From contig JAXDZG010000020.1 in the NCBI GenBank assembly GCA_034086985.1, positions 1 to 34,977 of the forward strand: a stretch of DNA of 34,977 bases, in the 5' to 3' direction. The notes under the pieces are model-generated. The model was not told where the DNA came from. It did not search any database and worked only from the letters and a program-made list of their open reading frames with translations. The DNA comes from Phascolarctobacterium_A sp034086985 (GTDB taxonomy: Bacteria; Bacillota; Negativicutes; Acidaminococcales; Acidaminococcaceae). Positions 1 through 5,460 of the stretch are shown here, piece after piece. Position 1 is the stretch's first letter. Each line of letters opens with the position of its first letter. The position numbers and the translations under genes were made by a program.

Positions 1-69
1 TTCATGACTTTGAAGGTATTCTTCTACAACATTAACAATAAACTCTGGAGTATACTTTCTCTTGACCAT
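1..69 (-). CDS. IS3-family-like transposase OrfA, N-terminus only (runs off the window)
   Basis: The 23 visible residues begin MVKRKYTPEFIVNVVEEYL, the usual start of the helix-turn-helix OrfA subunit of IS3/IS150-type transposases (basic K/R, then Y-T-P-E-F, then a helix). OrfA binds the element's terminal repeats. The start is set by an AGGAGG ribosome site just upstream on the minus strand (about 78-83). The rest lies left of position 1, so whether it is intact, and whether OrfB is present, cannot be seen. The family call rests on a short motif and is inference. Confidence 0.6.
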   Translation of the reverse strand, partial: MVKRKYTPEFIVNVVEEYLQSHE

Positions 70-80
70 GATGGAGTCCT

Positions 81-122
81 CCTCTAGTAGACTTTTTATA
101 TTTGCTATGTCTACTTTAGAGG
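81..122. repeat. Inverted repeat upstream of the transposase start (probable IS terminal region)
   Basis: CCTCTAGTAGAC (81-92) is the near-complement of GTCTACTTTAGAGG (109-122), with a 2-nt bulge and a 16-nt AT-rich loop. It lies between the transposase start and the probable outer end of the element near 130. Hairpins at IS ends commonly limit read-through transcription into the transposase; that role here is inference. Confidence 0.45.
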
Positions 123-130
123 TATCATAC

Positions 131-175
131 CAGTTTGCGAGCAGGAGTCTAAATCGAACCGATTGTGCAGTGACA
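131..175. repeat. Dispersed 45-bp repeat, copy 1
   Basis: This stretch matches 32591-32635 at 38 of 45 positions, with a shared core GAGTCTAAATCG and then GATTGTGCA and TGACA. The copies are 32 kb apart in unrelated contexts: this one abuts the IS-like end, the other lies just after uvrC. No coding frame or known family was recognised. Confidence 0.6.
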
Positions 176-200
176 GTGAACAAAATATGAGTAAAAATCA

Positions 201-263
201 GCACCCCGGTGCGGCGAGGATGAGATTAAAAGTAATCACATCGCTTTCGCTGCGCTGGGGCGC
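201..263. repeat. REP-like hairpin repeat, copy A
   Basis: The arms GCACCCCGGTGCGGCGA (201-217) and TCGCTGCGCTGGGGCGC (247-263) pair over 17 positions with three G-T wobbles and one mismatch. The loop itself contains GATTA/TAATC and GATG/CATC complementarity, so the whole unit can fold into one long hairpin. A diverged copy lies at 1519-1579. The two copies flank the small RNA, hicAB and the Rpn fragment. Several differences between the copies preserve pairing. Confidence 0.65.
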
Positions 264-354
264 TGTTGTTGTAGAGTTGGGGGAGCCTCACTAGCATCGT
301 ACTGTATTATATTTCGCGAAAGAAAATGTTACAATTTGTTCGCATCATAAACAG

Positions 355-383
355 TTGTACTAAGTAAAGAAAAGCTGTATAAT
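355..383 (+). promoter_or_regulatory. Sigma-A-type promoter of the small RNA
   Basis: TTGTAC (355-360) and TATAAT (378-383) are separated by exactly 17 nt. Predicted transcription starts near 390. No open reading frame with a ribosome site follows before the terminator at 466-498, so the product is best read as an RNA. Confidence 0.65.
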
Positions 384-389
384 ATATGT

Positions 390-498
390 AGTTGCAGCGG
401 TAGCCTTGCAAGCACAGTTTTTGTTGTGAGTGCAAGGAGCTTCTGCCCAGTCGTGTGGATTGGTTGGCACCTGTCAGAGCTTGGCAGGTGTCTTTTTT
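390..498 (+). ncRNA. Putative small non-coding RNA, about 108 nt
   Basis: A consensus promoter (355-383) and a rho-independent terminator (466-498) bracket a compact transcript without a credible reading frame. Visible structure is a perfect CCTTGCA/TGCAAGG stem (404-410 with 431-437), capped by CACA/TGTG around a U-rich loop and enclosed by GCAG/CTGC (394-397 with 442-445). A single-stranded stretch follows, then the terminator hairpin. It does not match the tRNA, tmRNA, SRP RNA, RNase P or preQ1 patterns I know, and is shorter than typical 6S RNA. It ends about 80 nt before hicA, which has its own promoter, so it is probably not a hicAB leader. Function unknown. Confidence 0.5.
466..498 (+). 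terminator. Rho-independent terminator of the small RNA
   Basis: GGCACCTGTC (466-475) pairs with GGCAGGTGTC (483-492), including two G-T wobbles, around a 7-nt loop and is followed by six T (493-498). Confidence 0.75.
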
Positions 499-511
499 GC
501 TATAAGGGCGG

Positions 512-543
512 ATATATTGCAACTAAAAATAGTTGCAATATAT
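512..543. promoter_or_regulatory. Perfect 14-bp inverted repeat, probable HicB operator
   Basis: ATATATTGCAACTA (512-525) and TAGTTGCAATATAT (530-543) are exact complements around AAAA. The repeat covers the -35 box of the hicAB promoter. HicB antitoxins with a C-terminal ribbon-helix-helix bind such palindromes to autoregulate; assigning this site to HicB is inference from position. Confidence 0.6.
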
Positions 544-560
544 AGTTTTGGTGATATAAT
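533..560 (+). promoter_or_regulatory. hicAB promoter
   Basis: TTGCAA (533-538), a 16-nt spacer and TATAAT (555-560). The predicted start falls just before the hicA ribosome site AGGAGG (564-569), giving a very short leader. The -35 box sits inside the palindrome at 512-543. Confidence 0.55.
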
Positions 561-577
561 TAAAGGAGGAAAGAATA

Positions 578-832
578 ATGGGGCAAAAAGAAAAATTAAT
601 AGCAAGGTTGTTAAGCAGGCCAAAGGATTTTACTTTTTTGGATTTGGAAACACTTTTAGGGTATTTTGCATATAAAAGGAATGATAAGGGCCGTACTAGT
701 GGCTCTAGAGTAATGTTTATAAATGATAAGTATGCATCAATAATGTTGCATAAGCCTCACCAGAGGAAAGAATTATTAGATTACCAAGTAAAGCAAGTGA
801 TTGATGTGTTAAAGCAGGAGGGACTCGTATGA
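578..832 (+). CDS. hicA: HicA-family mRNA interferase toxin
   Basis: The 84-residue protein has the HicA double-stranded-RNA-binding-like layout: an N-terminal helix (GQKEKLIARLL), a central TSGSRVMF strand, then LHKPH and a C-terminal helix ending VLKQEGLV. HicA toxins cleave mRNA and are neutralised by the adjacent HicB. The classic GSHH catalytic patch reads GSRV here; this variant occurs in a subgroup of the family that keeps a downstream HKPH motif, so catalysis may rely on a different histidine. The start is supported by AGGAGG 8 nt upstream. The stop overlaps the hicB start (ATGA), showing translational coupling. Local DNA is AT-rich compared with the core genes, in keeping with acquisition. 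Confidence 0.85.
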   Translation: MGQKEKLIARLLSRPKDFTFLDLETLLGYFAYKRNDKGRTSGSRVMFINDKYASIMLHKPHQRKELLDYQVKQVIDVLKQEGLV

Positions 833-1170
833 AGAATACTATGGAGTATAGAGGTTATACAGGCAGTGTGGAATTCTCTACAGAGGATAAGGTGTTTTTC
901 GGGAAAGTGTTGGGGATTAGAACCCTATTGTCATATGAGGGGACTAATGCCGACGAATTACTAAGGGATTTTCATGGAGCGGTGGATGAGTATTTGTCAT
1001 ATTGTGTTGATAATGGTGTAGAGCCTGAAAGAGCATATAAGGGGAGCTTTAATGTGCGTGTGTCTGCGGATTTGCATAAAAAGGCAGCAGTATATGCCAT
1101 TGAAAATAATATTTCTCTAAATGGTCTTGTAGAGAAAGCAATGGAGCAGTTTCTTGTTGCACATATGTAG
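829..1170 (+). CDS. hicB: HicB-family antitoxin
   Basis: The 113-residue partner of HicA. Residues about 1-65 (EYRGYTGSVEFSTEDKVFFG through LRDFHGAVDEYL) form the HicB partial RNase-H-like domain that blocks the toxin. Residues about 72-113 (GSFNVRVSADLHKKAAVYA through LNGLVEKAM) are a ribbon-helix-helix DNA-binding domain of the kind that autorepresses the operon. The start overlaps the hicA stop by 4 nt. The likely operator is the palindrome at 512-543. The stop codon overlaps the GTG that opens the following Rpn-like fragment. Confidence 0.88.
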   Translation: MKNTMEYRGYTGSVEFSTEDKVFFGKVLGIRTLLSYEGTNADELLRDFHGAVDEYLSYCVDNGVEPERAYKGSFNVRVSADLHKKAAVYAIENNISLNGLVEKAMEQFLVAHM

Positions 1171-1493
1171 TGACTAATGAGCCAATAGACGAGTTTACTG
1201 AAGATGTGGCCCGTCAGATCGTGGCTGTAAAGAATGACCCTATAGTGAGGAGGGATTTTATGGTACTGCAAGCTGAATTAAGAGATACAGAGATTATAGC
1301 TTTTGAAGCTGGCGAAGCTAAGGGGCATGCAGCTGGCCTTGCAGAGGGTGAAGCAAGGGTACATGTAGATATAGCACTCGAAATGCTCAAGGATAAGAAG
1401 CCTTTGAATGAAATCATAAAATACTCCAAATTGCCTGAAGTAGATATTGAGTCTTTGGCTGAACAGTATGGTTTTGAGGTAGTCAGGGCTTAA
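1170..1493 (+). pseudogene. C-terminal fragment of an Rpn-type recombination-promoting nuclease/putative transposase
   Basis: The 107-residue frame (RRDFMVLQAELRDTEIIAFE, then an EAKGHAAGLAEGEA coiled segment, then LEMLKDKKPLNEIIKYSKLP) matches the C-terminal tail typical of Rpn/PD-(D/E)XK nucleases, which usually run to about 300 residues. The N-terminal nuclease core is absent. The frame opens with a GTG inside the hicB stop and has no visible ribosome site, so it is most likely the 3' remnant left when hicAB or other DNA joined here. Translation by coupling to hicB cannot be excluded. Hairpin repeat copy B begins 25 nt after its stop. Confidence 0.6.
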
Positions 1494-1518
1494 GTGAGTT
1501 TGATATTGTAAAATTTTG

Positions 1519-1579
1519 GCGCCTCAGCGCGGAGAGGATAAGATTGAGAGTAATCACATCTTCGCTGCGCCGGGGTGTT
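1519..1579. repeat. REP-like hairpin repeat, copy B
   Basis: A diverged copy of 201-263: left arm GCGCCTCAGCGCGGAGA (1519-1535), a loop with GTAATCACATC in common, and right arm TTCGCTGCGCCGGGGTG (1561-1577). It follows the Rpn fragment in the same orientation as copy A. Confidence 0.65.
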
Positions 1580-1634
1580 GTTGCATTATGAGATGTTATT
1601 ATTTTCCTATAGTTAGTAATATTCGGGCTTTATC

Positions 1635-1664
1635 TTGACGAAATTATTTAACTTGATATATAAT
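1635..1664 (+). promoter_or_regulatory. Promoter of the first pilin-like gene
   Basis: TTGACG (1635-1640), an 18-nt spacer and TATAAT (1659-1664). The -10 region reads TTGATATATAAT, almost the same as in the promoter of the paralogous pilin at 3116-3144, suggesting the two genes duplicated with their promoters. Confidence 0.6.
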
Positions 1665-1703
1665 ATTACGTAAGGTATGCAATAATTTAGAGAGGTGACG
1701 ATT

Positions 1704-2342
1704 ATGTTTTTGCGTAAGCTTGGCAAGCGTGGTGTGGCTATGACAGAGTACGCAATTTTGTTGGCGTTTGTGGCTGCTGTAGGTGGTTCTTTTGCGTCAG
1801 ATAATGGTCTTGCCGGAGCTATTACGGATGCAGTAGGTAAGGCAACGAATGCTATTAATCTGGTGATGGGTGAGAAAAAGAATCTCTTAGTGAACTGGGT
1901 AGTGGGCACAGCTTCTTGGCATCAAGGAAATCTTAAAACTCCCAATAATCTTACTACTAATCGTTTGCATACGGATAAATTTGCTATAGAGCCAAATACA
2001 GAATATGAAATCAAGGTTGATTTAAATAAAATTTCCCTTGGACAGGGTAACAATTTCGAATTAGGCTTTATGACGGCTGATGATGCGGGGAATTGCAGTA
2101 ATGGTAGTGTTGGCATTGATTCAGGCTGGATTACCCCAACACAAACAGTGGATAAGCTTGCAAAAAATGGTTATATTTGTAATTATGACAGCGCGACTAA
2201 TACAGCTACCATAAGCTTTACTTCAAAGGATAATAACACAAAGCTTGCTATGAATTTTAGGGCTAATAATGATAGTAATTCAATTACTGCTGCAGGCGTC
2301 GCAGACCAGTTAAAGGACGCCATTACTATGACTAAAAAATAG
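1704..2342 (+). CDS. Flp-type (type IVb) pilin-like protein with a large C-terminal domain
   Basis: The 212-residue product starts with a basic leader and KRG-VAMTEYAILLAFVAAVGGSF. Cleavage after G10 by a prepilin peptidase would place Glu at +5 and Tyr at +6, the Flp/TadE signature, followed by a hydrophobic assembly helix. Unlike classical Flp pilins (about 60 residues), a domain of about 150 residues follows (SWHQG, AIEPNTEYEIKVDL, FTSKDNNTKLAMNF), probably beta-rich and exposed. It has two cysteines (in NCSNG and ICNYD) not found in its paralogue. The ATG at 1704 is chosen because GAGGTG (1692-1697) is correctly spaced; the in-frame GTG at 1695 lies inside that ribosome site. No other pilus assembly gene is in the window. 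Likely a minor pilin or surface adhesin; function unproven. Confidence 0.75.
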   Translation: MFLRKLGKRGVAMTEYAILLAFVAAVGGSFASDNGLAGAITDAVGKATNAINLVMGEKKNLLVNWVVGTASWHQGNLKTPNNLTTNRLHTDKFAIEPNTEYEIKVDLNKISLGQGNNFELGFMTADDAGNCSNGSVGIDSGWITPTQTVDKLAKNGYICNYDSATNTATISFTSKDNNTKLAMNFRANNDSNSITAAGVADQLKDAITMTKK

Positions 2343-2373
2343 TTTTCAATACTCTAATGAGAAGCAAAAAATA

Positions 2374-2401
2374 ATCCCCCGATTGTAAGCAGTCGGGGGA
2401 T
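2374..2401. terminator. Bidirectional terminator between the convergent pilin genes
   Basis: ATCCCCCGA (2374-2382) and TCGGGGGAT (2393-2401) form a perfect 9-bp stem. On the minus strand it is followed by TTATTTTTT, a good terminator for the second pilin; on the plus strand only GTTTTG follows, which is weaker. Confidence 0.7.
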
Positions 2402-2424
2402 GTTTTGTCTTGATATGGGAGCTG

Positions 2425-3051
2425 TTATTGTTGTTTCTTGGTCATGGTAATGGCTTGCTTGATTCTATTCTCAATGTCAGGATTGTCAGCGAACTGCGTA
2501 GAATTATCAAGGTCTCCAAAGTTCATGGCAAATTTAGTATTACCTTCCTTAGACGTGAAGGTTATGGTAGCCATTTGAGTCTCTTTGTCATATACCGTAG
2601 TGTATTTCGCATCGGTAGTGTCTATTGTAGGATTGATACGACCAGAGTCAATACCAGTATTTTCAGCTCGACCACTTCCATCAGTTGAAAAGAAGCCGAG
2701 CCAAAATTTTTTGTCATTCTTTAAAGTGAGCTTGCTCATATCAACCTTAAGCTCGTAGGTTGTATTGGGTTCAATGGCAATGATGTCGGAGTGCAAAAAC
2801 TTTTTATCGTCATCTGCATTAGTAGAATTATTGACTATCCCTTGATGCCAGGTGCTAGGACCTAATCCCATATTCGCTAAGAGATTTCCATTCGAGCCTT
2901 GGCTAACACCGGTGATAGCAGCAACGGCCTTGTCAATGGCACCGCCAATGCTCTGCTGCAGCCCGTTGCTACCGGCGAAGGAGGCAGCCACTGCTGCTAT
3001 AAAGGCCAATAAAATTGCATATTCAGTCATGGCCACGCCACGTTTTAACAT
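2425..3051 (-). CDS. Flp-type pilin-like protein, paralogue of the first; start region interrupted by an amber codon
   Basis: The 208-residue frame begins MLKRG-VAMTEYAILLAFIAAVAAS, the same Flp-type cleavage site and hydrophobic helix as the pilin at 1704, and its C-terminal domain aligns along its length (STWHQG, AIEPNTTYELKVDMSKL, ATITFTSKEGNTKFAMNF, QAITMTKK). The cysteines of the other copy are missing. The ATG at 3051 has no convincing ribosome site. An in-frame ATG at 3078 does, with AAGGCGGTG 6-7 nt upstream, but the fifth codon after it gives MNKPL then TAG, eight codons further the frame re-enters as KK-MLKRG. The gene is therefore either disrupted, translated by re-initiation at 3051, or read through. 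Being convergent with its paralogue, the pair could recombine. Confidence 0.7.
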   Translation of the reverse strand: MLKRGVAMTEYAILLAFIAAVAASFAGSNGLQQSIGGAIDKAVAAITGVSQGSNGNLLANMGLGPSTWHQGIVNNSTNADDDKKFLHSDIIAIEPNTTYELKVDMSKLTLKNDKKFWLGFFSTDGSGRAENTGIDSGRINPTIDTTDAKYTTVYDKETQMATITFTSKEGNTKFAMNFGDLDNSTQFADNPDIENRIKQAITMTKKQQ

Positions 3052-3060
3052 TTTCTTGTA

Positions 3061-3078
3061 CTATAAAGGTTTATTCAT
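3061..3078 (-). other. Five-codon upstream frame MNKPL-stop with a strong ribosome site, in frame with the pilin
   Basis: On the minus strand ATG (3078-3076) is preceded by AAGGCGGTG and followed by AAT AAA CCT TTA TAG. TAG (3063-3061) lies in the same frame as the pilin, three codons before its internal ATG at 3051. Confidence 0.6.
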
Positions 3079-3115
3079 GGATTACACCGCCTTATGTGAT
3101 AAATAAGTCAAGATT

Positions 3116-3144
3116 ATTATATATCAAAATTAGTAAAATTTCAA
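3116..3144 (-). promoter_or_regulatory. Promoter of the second pilin-like gene
   Basis: On the minus strand TTGAAA (3144-3139), a 17-nt spacer and TATAAT (3121-3116), in the context TTTTGATATATAAT. Start expected near 3109, about 30 nt before the ATG at 3078. Confidence 0.6.
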
Positions 3145-3197
3145 GAATTTTAACTTCAGCGTGTGCAGATAATCCTTCTGCTCCTCATAACTTAAGC

Positions 3198-3226
3198 TTG
3201 TTGAAAAGGGCTTTTATTGCTATAAT
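3198..3226 (+). promoter_or_regulatory. Putative promoter of the FKBP-type isomerase gene
   Basis: TATAAT (3221-3226) is a consensus -10. The -35 at the right distance is TTGTTG (3198-3203, 17-nt spacer), which is weak; TTGAAA at 3201 would leave only 14 nt. Confidence 0.4.
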
Positions 3227-3299
3227 AGAAGCTGCAAAAATTTATATGTCTAATTCTGTATTTACAACTGTCAATCCTCAAACCAACAAGGAAATTACT

Positions 3300-3356
3300 A
3301 TGCGTCTGGAGCGCCCTGAGGAGCGTTGTGGTGAGGATAATTTTAACAAGGAGTGA
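3300..3356 (+). CDS. Possible small upstream ORF before the FKBP gene
   Basis: An 18-codon frame (MRLERPEERCGEDNFNKE) has an AAGGAA ribosome site 6 nt before its ATG. Its stop overlaps the ribosome site of the next gene (AAGGAGTGA), an arrangement suited to translational coupling. The frame is open from an upstream ATG at 3246 (36 codons), which lacks a ribosome site. No family was recognised; it may be a leader peptide or chance. Confidence 0.3.
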   Translation: MRLERPEERCGEDNFNKE

Positions 3357-3361
3357 TAAAC

Positions 3362-3805
3362 ATGACTACTGCATTAACCGGTCGCAACGTGGGCAAAACC
3401 TGCCGCGTGCACTATAAAGGAACCTTTAACGATGGCACCCAATTTGACTCTTCCTATGATCGTGGCGAGCCGTTGGAATTTGTTTGCGGCGCTGGCCAAA
3501 TGATCAAGGGCTTCGATGCTGCCGTAGCCGACATGGAGCTGGGCGCAGAGGTGGACATCCATCTTATGCCTGCTGAAGCCTATGGCGAGGCTAATCCTGA
3601 GGCTATCTTTACCATGCCCATCGCTCAATTGCCGGGCTCTGAGACCCTGGAAGTAGGCCAACGTGTGTACCTGCGCGACAATTATGGTCGTCCCGTACCT
3701 GTTCTTGTAACTGCCAAGGATGAAACCAATATTACCTTTGACGCTAACCATGAAATGGCGGGCAAGGAATTGAACTTCCACATTGAATTGGTAGAAGTAA
3801 AATAA
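3362..3805 (+). CDS. FKBP-type peptidyl-prolyl cis-trans isomerase, SlyD-like
   Basis: The 147-residue cytoplasmic protein catalyses cis-trans isomerisation at proline and probably acts as a folding chaperone. The FKBP core is split as in SlyD: residues about 10-68 (VHYKGTFNDGTQFDSS, then GAGQMIKGFDAAVADMELG) and a C-terminal strand (KELNFHIELVEV) surround an insert-in-flap domain (about 70-128), the chaperone module of SlyD. The His/Cys-rich metal-binding tail of E. coli SlyD is absent, as in many short homologues. The ATG at 3362 is preferred over the GTG at 3353 because AAGGAG (3348-3353) is 8 nt upstream and overlaps that GTG. The gene lies 51 nt before the membrane acyltransferase-like gene and may be co-transcribed with it. 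Confidence 0.88.
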   Translation: MTTALTGRNVGKTCRVHYKGTFNDGTQFDSSYDRGEPLEFVCGAGQMIKGFDAAVADMELGAEVDIHLMPAEAYGEANPEAIFTMPIAQLPGSETLEVGQRVYLRDNYGRPVPVLVTAKDETNITFDANHEMAGKELNFHIELVEVK

Positions 3806-3856
3806 GTATATTTAAGCAAGCGAAGAAATTTAAGCGACCTGACGAAGGAGTGAAGC

Positions 3857-4627
3857 ATGGAAACAAGGGAGCAACACGAGGTTAAGAAGGCTGAGCGCTA
3901 TCATTTTATTGACTCCCTGCGGGGACTGGCCATTAGCGGCGTGGTGCTCTATCATTTGCTCTATGATATTTATCATGTGTACGGGCGCAATCCCCAGTGG
4001 GCCGAGCAGCTCTACTGCCGCATTTGGCAGCAGGGCACCTGCTTCCTCTTTATCGCTATGGCAGGCTTCGTGTGGCGCTTGGGCGGTAAATCTAGCCTGC
4101 GTCGCGGCCTGGAGCTCAATGTATTGGGCTTAGTGATTACCCTAGTCACCCTGCTCGTTATTCCTTCGGAAAGCATTTGGTTTGGTATCTTGAATTTTAT
4201 GGGCTGTGCCACCTGGCTGGCAGGCCTGTGCCATCCATTAGCCCAAAGGCTGCCCTCTGTGTGGGGCATGCTTGTGGGCTTAGTGGTGTTTCTGACCTGT
4301 CGCGAGCTGGGTAATGGTCTGTGGGGTCTTGCCGGACTTGGCACGGTGGCGGTGCCGGAAGCGTGGTACAGCAGTAATTGGCTGGTACCCTTGGGCCTAC
4401 CTCCGGCGGATTTTCGCTCCAGCGATTATTTTCCCCTGCTGCCCTGGCTGGGAGCCTATTGCTTTGGCTATTATGCCTACGCTTTTTTACAGGAGCGTGG
4501 CTGGCTGGGCGGTATTTTGCATTGGCGCGTGCCCCTGTTTTCCCGCTTGGGACTGCGCAGCTTGGAGATTTATTTATTACACCAGCCCATATGCTTTGGC
4601 TTGGTGACACTGTTTTTAGGCGCGTGA
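3857..4627 (+). CDS. DUF1624/heparan-alpha-glucosaminide acetyltransferase-like membrane protein
   Basis: The 256-residue polytopic membrane protein carries the N-terminal family signature FIDSLRGLAISGVVLYHLLYD, typical of DUF1624 proteins and related to acyltransferase-3 enzymes that move acyl groups across the membrane. About seven hydrophobic segments follow, with a C-terminal SLEIYLLHQPICFGL motif characteristic of the family. The substrate is unknown; acetylation of a cell-envelope sugar is a family-based guess. The start has a good ribosome site (GAAGGAGTG). The AlkD-like gene begins 9 nt after the stop, so the two are probably co-transcribed although functionally unrelated. Confidence 0.8.
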   Translation: METREQHEVKKAERYHFIDSLRGLAISGVVLYHLLYDIYHVYGRNPQWAEQLYCRIWQQGTCFLFIAMAGFVWRLGGKSSLRRGLELNVLGLVITLVTLLVIPSESIWFGILNFMGCATWLAGLCHPLAQRLPSVWGMLVGLVVFLTCRELGNGLWGLAGLGTVAVPEAWYSSNWLVPLGLPPADFRSSDYFPLLPWLGAYCFGYYAYAFLQERGWLGGILHWRVPLFSRLGLRSLEIYLLHQPICFGLVTLFLGA

Positions 4628-4636
4628 GGTGAGACG

Positions 4637-5311
4637 ATGGAGCTGATTTTGCAAAAATTACAGGAGCTTAGTGACCTTGGCTATCGTGATTTTCAGGCGA
4701 AGCTTATGCCCACGGCGGCTAAGGAAACCATTATCGGTGTGCGCACACCTGCCATGCGCGCCTTGGCTAAGGAGCTGAAGGGGACGGAGCTGGCGGCGGA
4801 GTTTATGAAGGAGCTGCCCCATCAGTATTTCGATGAAAACCAGCTGCACGCTTTTCTTATCAATGAGCTGAAGGATTATGACGAGTGCCTGCAGGAGCTG
4901 GAGCGCTTTTTGCCCTACGTGGATAAGTGGGCTACCTGCGACCAGCTCAGTCCTAAGGTGCTGAAAAAGCAGCCTGAGGCTACGCTAGAAGCTATCCGAA
5001 AATGGATGGCCAGCCAGCACGTTTACACCATCCGCTTTGGCATGGAAATGCTCATGAGCTTTTATCTGGACGCTTGGTTTAAGCCGGAGTATCTGGCTTG
5101 GGTAGCTGCGGATAGAAACGATGAGTACTACGTGAAGATGATGGTGGCTTGGTTCTTCGCCACCGCTCTAGCGAAGCAGTACGAGGCTACGGTGCCCTAT
5201 CTGGAGCAGCGCCTATTACCTGAGTGGAGCCATAAAAAGGCTATCCAGAAGGCCTGCGAAAGCTACCGCATTACTAAGGAGCAGAAGGAATACCTGCGGA
5301 CGCTGAAGTAA
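4637..5311 (+). CDS. AlkD-like DNA alkylation repair protein
   Basis: The 224-residue, all-helical HEAT-like repeat protein matches the AlkD family of DNA glycosylases, which remove positively charged N3- and N7-alkylpurines without base flipping. Motifs include IIGVRTPAMRALAKEL near the N-terminus, the active-site region VDKWATCDQLSPK (about residues 95-107, with the conserved Trp and Asp), and the C-terminal KKAIQKACESYRI. Length matches the family. It is the last gene before the terminator at 5336-5375. Confidence 0.85.
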   Translation: MELILQKLQELSDLGYRDFQAKLMPTAAKETIIGVRTPAMRALAKELKGTELAAEFMKELPHQYFDENQLHAFLINELKDYDECLQELERFLPYVDKWATCDQLSPKVLKKQPEATLEAIRKWMASQHVYTIRFGMEMLMSFYLDAWFKPEYLAWVAADRNDEYYVKMMVAWFFATALAKQYEATVPYLEQRLLPEWSHKKAIQKACESYRITKEQKEYLRTLK

Positions 5312-5335
5312 AAATAAATCTAGGCACATAAATTT

Positions 5336-5375
5336 AACCGACAAGGGTTGTGTACAAGCAGCCTTTGTCGGTTTT
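5336..5375 (+). terminator. Rho-independent terminator after the AlkD-like gene
   Basis: AACCGACAAGGGTTG pairs with CAGCCTTTGTCGGTT (15 positions, two of them G-T wobbles) around an 8-nt loop; the stem runs directly into TTTTC. Confidence 0.75.
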
Positions 5376-5431
5376 CTTTATATTTCCCCGCACTTTGTCA
5401 CTATTTTGCTACAAAAATGTAAGCAGTATAT

Positions 5432-5460
5432 TTGTCAGAAAGGGATTCTTAGTGTATAAT
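5432..5460 (+). promoter_or_regulatory. Promoter of RNase J and probably the long downstream gene run
   Basis: TTGTCA (5432-5437), a 17-nt spacer and TATAAT (5455-5460). The start is expected near 5467, leaving a leader of about 95 nt containing a small TGTG/CACA hairpin (about 5475-5488). It is the only clear promoter I see before the thirteen closely spaced genes ending at 24388. Confidence 0.7.

Noticed and set aside
466..498. Hairpin as a transcription attenuator of hicAB
   Set aside because: hicAB has its own promoter and operator downstream (533-560), so the hairpin is better explained as the end of the small RNA.
307..675. Short frames covering the small RNA and the hicAB promoter
   Set aside because: They run through the promoter, terminator and palindrome and have no ribosome sites; RNA and regulatory features explain the region better.
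2410..2688. Plus-strand frame across the second pilin gene
   Set aside because: Antisense to the conserved pilin domain; no ribosome site.
3374..3781. Antisense frame opposite the FKBP gene
   Set aside because: The sense strand carries clear FKBP and insert-in-flap motifs; the antisense product has no recognisable features.
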